Shown here: in pieces, positions 57,656 to 64,000 of the stretch | Layout of the letters: every line of letters starts with the position of its first letter | Position numbering within the stretch: the first letter of the stretch is position 1 | Source of the DNA: Agapanthus africanus | Lineage: Eukaryota > Streptophyta > Magnoliopsida > Asparagales > Amaryllidaceae | Length of the DNA stretch: 64,000 nucleotides | Assembly (NCBI GenBank): GCA_030015575.1 | Contig: JASDDO010000018.1 | Location: 377,513,908 to 377,577,907 of the forward strand | Direction of reading: 5' to 3' | Notes under the pieces: generated by a model | The model's database searches: none | What the model was told of the DNA's origin: nothing | Seen by the model: only the letters and a program-made list of their open reading frames with translations | Made by a program: the position numbers and the translations under genes

Positions 57656-60600
57656 TGGAATATCCTGCACCTCATTCTACAAGTGGAATATCCGAGTTGC
57701 ATAAGTCATTGTCGCTCCTTTTTTTACCTTTTGTATTCCTCAGAACACCCTGTATTATTACGGATATCCACTTCCATTGGATAGATCCATCGTATGGTTA
57801 TATACGAACTCGAAGGGATTTCTTCGAGGATGGATCTAGGTTCAGGAGAAATAGAATTGGTTTATTCAGTTGTCTTTTATTATCACCTTCTCTCAGGTTG
57901 CGAGGGCTCCTTAGTTGAGGAGGGTACACCCATTACGCTTATTGGATAAGTCTTATTCCAAACCATAGGCTGGTGTCGAAAGGTTGGGAATGAAGAAAAC
58001 CAATTAGCCTAGGTAGGGTGTACAGAAGGTAATAACTAAAGACAAAATAAAGGAATTAGAAAGAGGGCAAAGTAAATTGCGACTGTTATCATTTACGACC
58101 AAACCGCGTACTTCATCGCCACTCCTATTTCACGTTTGCTTTTTTCCTCAGTTTGGGAGAAATAGAATAAGATATTATTCAGTTGTCTTTTATCATCACC
58201 TTCTCTCAAGTTGCGAGTACTCCTAGGATTAGGAGAGTACACCTAGGATAGTCTTCTTCCAAAGTATAGGCTGGTGCCGAATGGTAGGGAAGGAAGAAAA
58301 CCACTTAGCCTAACGATGGTGTACAGAAGATAATGAATAAAGACAAATAAAGGGATTTGGAGAGATGGCAATGAAATATACGATTAAAGTCATGAATTGG
58401 ATTATGGAAGAGGCATTACTAGGTATACCAGGATACCCCTACGAAACATTTTTATGTTTCAGTGCATTATTAATCGAAAACTGATTTCCCGATTAGATAC
58501 TTACTCCAAGGTATGTATTTACCAGGTATACTCCTCACATCTGTATGGTTTTACAGATGATGAGTGGGAGTAAGCTATTGAGAATTAGGTGACCATCCTC
58601 ATTATATCGGAATTCATTATAATTGGTGATATTTGAGGAAATCTCCTGGGTACAGTTTTCAACCTACGACGCACAGGTTTTGAGTTATTCAACTCAGCGG
58701 ACTTATACAGAGTATTGTATGTTGTCCAGTGTCCATCAGGATAAAGGGGTTGGTCCTCATACTCTGTTCTGTTTACTTATAACTTCTCTAGTTTTTAGAC
58801 AAGTGTTTCGTAGAAATACAATGTCTAAGTTTTGAGAAGTTGTGAGTATAGGAATAAAGTAGAGAACCAGGTGTCGCAAGTATCGGGATTCTTCAAAGAA
58901 ATCGAAGATGCAGATTCTTGTGATTGGTATTCAGATGATAGTAATGGTTTTGAGAAACTTGTTTCTCTTTCAGGTTACTCATAATTGGATGGATTCCTAA
59001 GTTGAGTAATACCGATTAGCCTCTCTCCATTAAGATGATATGCACTGGAGACAGCTGCATGATTAGAATCTGGTTCCAATTAAATAAGTGCCAAAGTTTC
59101 TATATTGGATATAGAATGGTTCATATCTTAACGATGTTAATGTATGATGAGTTGTCCAGCTTATGCTTAAAACCAGACACTGGATAATTCAAGGCACGTT
59201 TCTGTAATGGTAGTTTGTGGGTTGACCCTGGCTATGAAGAGGGTTGACTTTCTACCATCTGGAAGATCAATAGTGATATTGTTCTTGACTCGCCACAGTT
59301 TTAGTAAAATGGATTTTTTCAGAAAACAGTAGTGGGAGTATGGTAGAACTGGAAGTAATTCCAGAACCGCAAACGATTACGGAAAATTTAATAGGACCTA
59401 TATATTCAATCAGGTTTGACATTCCAATAGCCACTCCGCAGATATAGTGGGTAACCTCAGACACCCGAGAGGTACTCAGGTAGCCTCAAGGACGGTGACA
59501 GGGAGATTTTTGTTTATCCAGACTTGACACTACTGTTGTTCCAGACTATGAGACCCGACAGGAGGATAAGTATAGCGTCGTTCTAAACTAGCTTTAGAAG
59601 TACACGTATATATTATTCTGCCAGAGGGTTGTTGTGGTCAGTGGGAGCAGCGGAAGCATAGTGGACAAGTAGCTTATGTCTATTTATAGACTTGAACAGG
59701 TATAGCGGAGATAAGATCATCTTATTTTTGATGTGACAGTCATGGGTTTGACTTCATCAGAATAGAGGATAGATCTGTTAAGAAGGTAGTAGGGTGTGAT
59801 GTCCTGGTATTTGGATGACATACACAGAGTAGGAAGTAAAATTCCTATACTACGATCGGTTATACTATGGTTGTCACACAGTTGTTCCTCCACAAAGGAC
59901 ATGCATATAATATCTGACATTCTGGTCACTAGATCTATGGTTTTTAGATCTAGATTTGGGTAGTTTCCCAATGTGGGTACTTTGACAGTATTCTAATAGT
60001 ATTTTAGAATAGATGACTCCTGGCATGGTGGTGTACCTGCAGGTGATGGAATCACCCTCTCTAAAGGTGTCTTACAGACTAAAGGGAAGAGGGACGTGCA
60101 TGATTGACAGATCAGTTGCTTAGGCAATTGAGTCAATCGTGAGATATCAAGTACCACACCAGATGTTGTTTTTGCACTAGATGCTATAAGTTTATATTAA
60201 TCCAATCCTGAAGAAACATAAGGAAGCAGTTTTAGAACATAAGTGCATGTTCTACGGATTTGATGACGGCTGCCTCCTTTGGGAGACGGTTATCATTCCA
60301 GGCTTCAAAGGTGACATAGATGACAGAGTGATTGTCAGAGTTATAGTTTTCCATCTGACGAGGGACAGTATTATGGACAGGTGGTCCAAGAGGATACTAT
60401 GGGAGGCATGGTGCTGGATACTGATTAGGTTCAGTTATCAATACAGTCTAAGAAGTTTGGATTTGGAGTTCATTTATGAACTAGGTCCCATCAGATATCC
60501 AGACATATTCTAAGACAGGTATTACTCGATTCGGGAGATGGCTTTCTCCGCGAACTTGAGATTAAGAGAGACATAGAAAGAAACATCAGGGCGGATCCAC

Positions 60601-60730
60601 TCACTGAGGCTATTTCTCGAACACAATAGTTTTGCAAACGGGCTTTGTGAGACTGATTAGTAGAGAAGTTGGGTGTTCGGTATCACACGGGCTGTGAGTA
60701 TGCGACATCACAATAATTGGCCTTAAGTGC
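57656..60730 (+). pseudogene. Highly decayed gag-pol of element H
   Basis: Leader-like text ('aatatcctgcacctcatt', as in the leader of I) begins right after the truncated LTR. A gag linker region follows and is duplicated (57845-58380). Pol is then recognisable at DNA level against J: 59335-59470 with J 45245-45380, 59636-59740 with J 45849-45950, 60047-60120 with J 46263-46330, and 60580-60640 with the end of RNase H. No frame exceeds about 90 codons, and none keeps catalytic motifs. The stop before the tract reads 'TGGCCTTAA'. Confidence 0.82.
57845..58380 (+). repeat. 311-bp offset duplication in gag region of H
   Basis: About 230 bp at 57845-58075 recurs at 58156-58380 ('ggagaaatagaat', 'attcagttgtcttttat', 'gtacagaagrtaat'). 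Both copies align with J's gag linker, so part of gag was duplicated and both copies then diverged. Confidence 0.8.
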
Positions 60731-60741
60731 AAGTAGGAGAT
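60731..60741 (+). other. Polypurine tract of element H
   Basis: AAGTAGGAGAT immediately before TGTTGG of the 3' LTR. Confidence 0.9.
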
Positions 60742-62832
60742 TGTTGGTAATAGTGCCCTCAATGCAATTATTGTAGTCGCAGGTAGGTGATCATGATGAT
60801 TGAGAGAGGGCCTATACTGATAAAACAGTCTTACTCAAGATGATAGTATGCTATCTGGTTTGTCTTTATCATCATGTAAATATTGATAAAGCCCATAGGA
60901 TTCTTGCTTGACTGCCAGCAGTATGATGGCGATCATATATGTGGGAGCTGGGGTCTATAAGCACATCCTTAAAGTGTCCCTAGTCGTGGGAGTTTCGAGA
61001 CAGGGCATCGATACTCAAGAGTAGACTAGTGTATACATTCGAGACCCCGACGAGGGGCGGTGGCCGGTCTCACAAGCCATTGGTGTTAGTTGGTTCACCT
61101 AAGATGTATACAGATGCTCATTGGGTTATGAGTACACCGGACAGGACTCGCCGGGAACTTGCTAGTTGGTATTATACCTAGCGTCAGATAGCAGTTCCCT
61201 GGTGACATGTGTACAGGTTAGTTCATCGACCTGAGGTCGTCATTTGTCTCGTGTGAGTTCCCACTGTGCTTTGATTTATACCCTACCACGGGTCAAAGGA
61301 GTCGTGCAAACAGGTATTTTTTGGGTACAGTCCCGAGCCACATGGAGGCAGTGAGCAGATCGTCGGGGATTCGTTTCTCCCGGTATTGGGGTGAGATCGC
61401 GCTGTGTTTAGGAGAGCCATTACACGAAATCCCTGGCCAGGGTAATCGAGATTTACTGGAAGGTATTCCAGTAGTATCTCAGGGTGTTCTGGGCTGCTCT
61501 CTGACACGACTTATACCGCTATTAGGGGTCTGACGTTTACCGGCCCCTTAGACCCTATATATGATACTCATAGACGAATGAACCGGACTGTACAGATATT
61601 GTCACTGTCAGGCTCAGTAGGGTTTCTGGATGAGTTCGCTCGTCAGCTTCCCTTCCAATCAATACATAGGCAACCGTTACGTACAGCCAGTACCTCTGAC
61701 GTGCTAGAGGTTATACCCAGTGCCAGTGTGTTGATGAGTCATTAGAGTCCCCCACAGACAGTTTCTCAAGTTTGGGCGAAACGTTGTAGATGCCGTATGG
61801 TATTATGGCAGGGTTTGGAAAATGCACGTGTGTTTACACACTTGTCATATTTCGGGCAGATAATACTGGTGGGCTTTGGTTTAAGCCGGATCCGAGTATT
61901 ATACTGTATAGATATAATATCTTTGTCTCAGTTGCATTTGTATTCGGTCGTAATACAAATGCGGGTATGTTTATACTGTTACGGGGTTATCCTGAAATTC
62001 ATTTCAGGATCGCTTTTGAAAGTTGCCAGTTTCCAGTTTTCTATCGGCCGTATTAAACATTCGGTTTAATGCGGATTTATCTTTTCGTCACTTGGGTGAG
62101 TCATGTGTGTGGAAGCTTCTAGATGGTGACTAGGATGATGAGGTGTCTTGTGAGTCATTAGTGCATTAATTGTGCAATTAATGTTTTGATCACTAGGGTT
62201 TTTTGATTCAATGTTTGCATTTAATGTTTAAGCTAGGTGTTATGATGAATCGTTCATATCATTCATTTTCCTTATGGTCACCCCCTTCTCTCTCCTACAC
62301 TCACCTCCCTCCTTATTTAGATGAGGCTGACCACATTTGTGGAGGATGATGGATTCATTTTTGGAAAAAGATGAGAAAAGTTTAGGTTCATGAAAATTTG
62401 ATATGCCGATTTCTCATTTACCCGATTCAAATGGCAACTTCATTAACCGTTCTTTCATAGCTTTAGACGTAACGAGACAAAGTGTTCTACTCATTCTCTA
62501 CATCAATCTTGGTTGTCTCTTTTAGCAAACTTGATGATCGAGTTGCCTCGGTTCAGAGGCGGGAGCCCGTTTAAAGATCCGTTGATGTGGTGCCACCTGG
62601 ACGACGAGACCGGAGATCGAGGAGATCGGAGCAGCCGCAACAAAGCGTGGGATGATGGTTGAAGACCGAAGGACCCAGATCGTTTGGTATAACATTTCTA
62701 CCCTCTTTACTGTATGTTAGTTTAGCGTTAATGGCAGATCCTGGGATATAGTATACGATAGCGCAAGTTCTAAAAGTTTTTGTTCCGAATTTGGCGTCTG
62801 AAAGACGGCCGGGGCGCTACCGTAGACTTACA
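60742..62832 (+). repeat. 3' LTR of element H
   Basis: 2091 bp, TGTTGGTAATAG ... GACTTACA, followed by the GTAAA duplication. Related to LTR A at the window start. Confidence 0.93.
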
Positions 62833-62837
62833 GTAAA

Positions 62838-63761
62838 CCCATCCTAACTCCTACTGAGCCTGAATGTGACAATCTCCGTACAGTCCGGTCTGTTCGTCTG
62901 AGAATATCGCATGGCGGGCCTAGGGGGTGGTAAACGTCAGTCCCCTAATAGCGGTACAAGTCGTGTCGGAGTGTAGCCCAGAACACCCTGAGATAACACT
63001 GGAAAACCTACCAGTATATCTCGCTTGCCCTGGCTAGGGACTTTGTGTAATGGCTCTCCTAGACACAGCGCGATATCAACCCCCAATACCGGGAGAGACG
63101 GATCCTGTCTAACCGTCATTGCCTCCAAGTGCTTCGGGACTGCACCCAACTACTACCTGTTTGCACGACTCCTTTGAGCCATGGTAGGGTAGTAATCAAA
63201 GAACAGTGGGAACACACTCGAGGCGTAGTGACAGTGTCAAGTCAACGGACTAAGCTGTACTCATGTCACCTGGGAACTGATAACTGACGATAGGCATAAT
63301 ACCAACCAACAGTTCCCGACGAGTCCTGTCCAGTGTACTTGTAACCTAACGAGCACCCGCATACTATCTCCAGTACGACGTACTGATTGCTGTGGGACAG
63401 ACCATCTACCCTGCTGGGATGAGAAGCACATACGCTAGTCTACTCCGGAGTATCGATGCCCCGTCTCGATAGTCCTACGACTAGGGACCTGTATAAGGAT
63501 GTGCTTATAGATTACCCAGCCCCCACAAGTGTGACTGCCATCACAACGCTGGTAATCAAGCAATGATCCTAAGGGCTCTACTAATATATATAAGCGATAT
63601 GCTAAAAGAAACACATGCACATATTAAAGTAGAAACAAACCAAGTAGCATACTACCATTTTGAGCAAGATTGTCTATACAACTGTGAATATCCCAAGCTT
63701 CCATTAAGTAATATACAAACTAGTATGATACAGTAATGGCCTCTAGGCATATACACTAACA
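62838..63761 (-). repeat. 3' LTR of copia G, piece 2
   Basis: Continues 34691-35836 after H and ends at CTAACA, the reverse of the LTR start TGTTAG. Text such as 'cctctaggcatatacactaaca' mirrors the start of J's LTR. Confidence 0.9.
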
Positions 63762-63772
63762 ATCTCCTACTT
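63762..63772 (-). other. Polypurine tract of element G
   Basis: Minus strand AAGTAGGAGAT adjoining the LTR start. Confidence 0.88.
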
Positions 63773-63775
63773 GCA

Positions 63776-64000
63776 CTAGGGCCATATACTGGCGTATCTA
63801 AGACCTATCATCTTGATCAGCCGCTCGAATTGAGTCTGGGGTATGGCCTTCGTGAATGGATCTGCAGTGTTATTCTCCGAATCTACTCTCTTCACCTCGA
63901 TCTCCCGGCGATCTACAATCTCCCTGATCAGGTGGTACCGCCTCAAAATGTGCCTAGACTTCTGATGGGACCTGGGTTCCTTCGCTAAAGCTATAGCGTC
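63776..64000 (-). CDS. RNase H C-terminus of copia G (partial)
   Basis: Seventy-four codons and a TAG stop are open to the window edge. Recognisable are 'ALAKEPRSHQKSRHILRRYH', 'IREIVDRREIEVKRV', 'NNTADPFTKAIPQTQFERLI' and a C-terminus ending WP, almost the same as J. No frame break is visible, so G may carry an intact or lightly damaged pol further right. Confidence 0.88.
   Translation of the reverse strand, partial: DAIALAKEPRSHQKSRHILRRYHLIREIVDRREIEVKRVDSENNTADPFTKAIPQTQFERLIKMIGLRYASIWP

Larger units (their letters stand above)
35837..62832 (+). mobile_element. Copia retrotransposon H, interrupted by I (and J)
   Basis: Plus-strand element flanked by a perfect GTAAA duplication (35832-35836 and 62833-62837) and inserted in G's LTR. 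Its 5' LTR is split by I at 36268/57059 and then truncated at about 57655. The internal region is a highly decayed copia gag-pol. The LTR parts that can be compared (about 1.03 kb) differ at about 32 positions by eye, roughly 3%. Confidence 0.92.

Overview
The window is repeat-rich nuclear DNA from a flowering plant. It consists almost entirely of LTR retrotransposons nested inside one another, plus one broken plant subtilase gene. I see no intact host gene, tRNA, rRNA or CRISPR array. The plant origin rests on the subtilase fragment, the initiator-tRNA-Met primer sites of the Ty1/copia and long-LTR elements, and a gag-pol most like the Angela/BARE lineage of plant copia elements. The species cannot be named.

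Left half (1-24201). The window opens inside an LTR (A, 1-1617). A 650 bp unassigned stretch follows with a repeated AGACGTCT palindrome. Copia element B (2269-24196, minus strand, TSD GTTCA) comes next. Its 5' LTR is split by two later insertions: C, a solo LTR of a long-LTR family (11058-15647, TSD TTAGG) with two internal minisatellites, and D, a gag-only copia derivative (17057-23814, plus strand).

Middle (24202-28538). This holds low-complexity intergenic DNA, a 5'-truncated and frameshifted subtilisin-like protease pseudogene (25131-26415), a small LTR/TRIM-like remnant, and a truncated minus-strand copia of another lineage (E, 26874-28538).

Right half (28539-64000). This is a nest of retrotransposons six levels deep. 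E is interrupted by F (long-LTR element, plus), F by G (copia, minus), G's LTR by H (copia, plus, TSD GTAAA), H's 5' LTR by I (copia, minus, TSD GTATT), and I's pol by J (copia, plus, TSD TTAAG). Matching target-site duplications at both ends of J, I, H, B and C fix the order of events. By eye the LTR pairs differ by about 0.4% in J, 1.2% in I and 3% in H, which agrees with the nesting order.

How the elements relate. J is the only complete copy: one 1316-codon gag-pol frame with zinc knuckle, protease, integrase, reverse transcriptase and RNase H. B and I share a derived structure in which the whole gag and zinc knuckle are replaced by a short N-terminal peptide fused to protease. D has the complementary structure: gag and no pol. 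I and H carry heavily broken pol genes between young LTR pairs, so they were probably moved in trans by a J-like helper. All four leaders compared (J, D, B, I) share a pyrimidine-rich AG just before gag, three evenly spaced TTGRC/GTCAA inverted repeats and other conserved blocks. J's LTRs carry a dense TTGAC (W-box) array. J's 3' LTR has also lost the terminal TG, which may stop it making integration-competent daughters.
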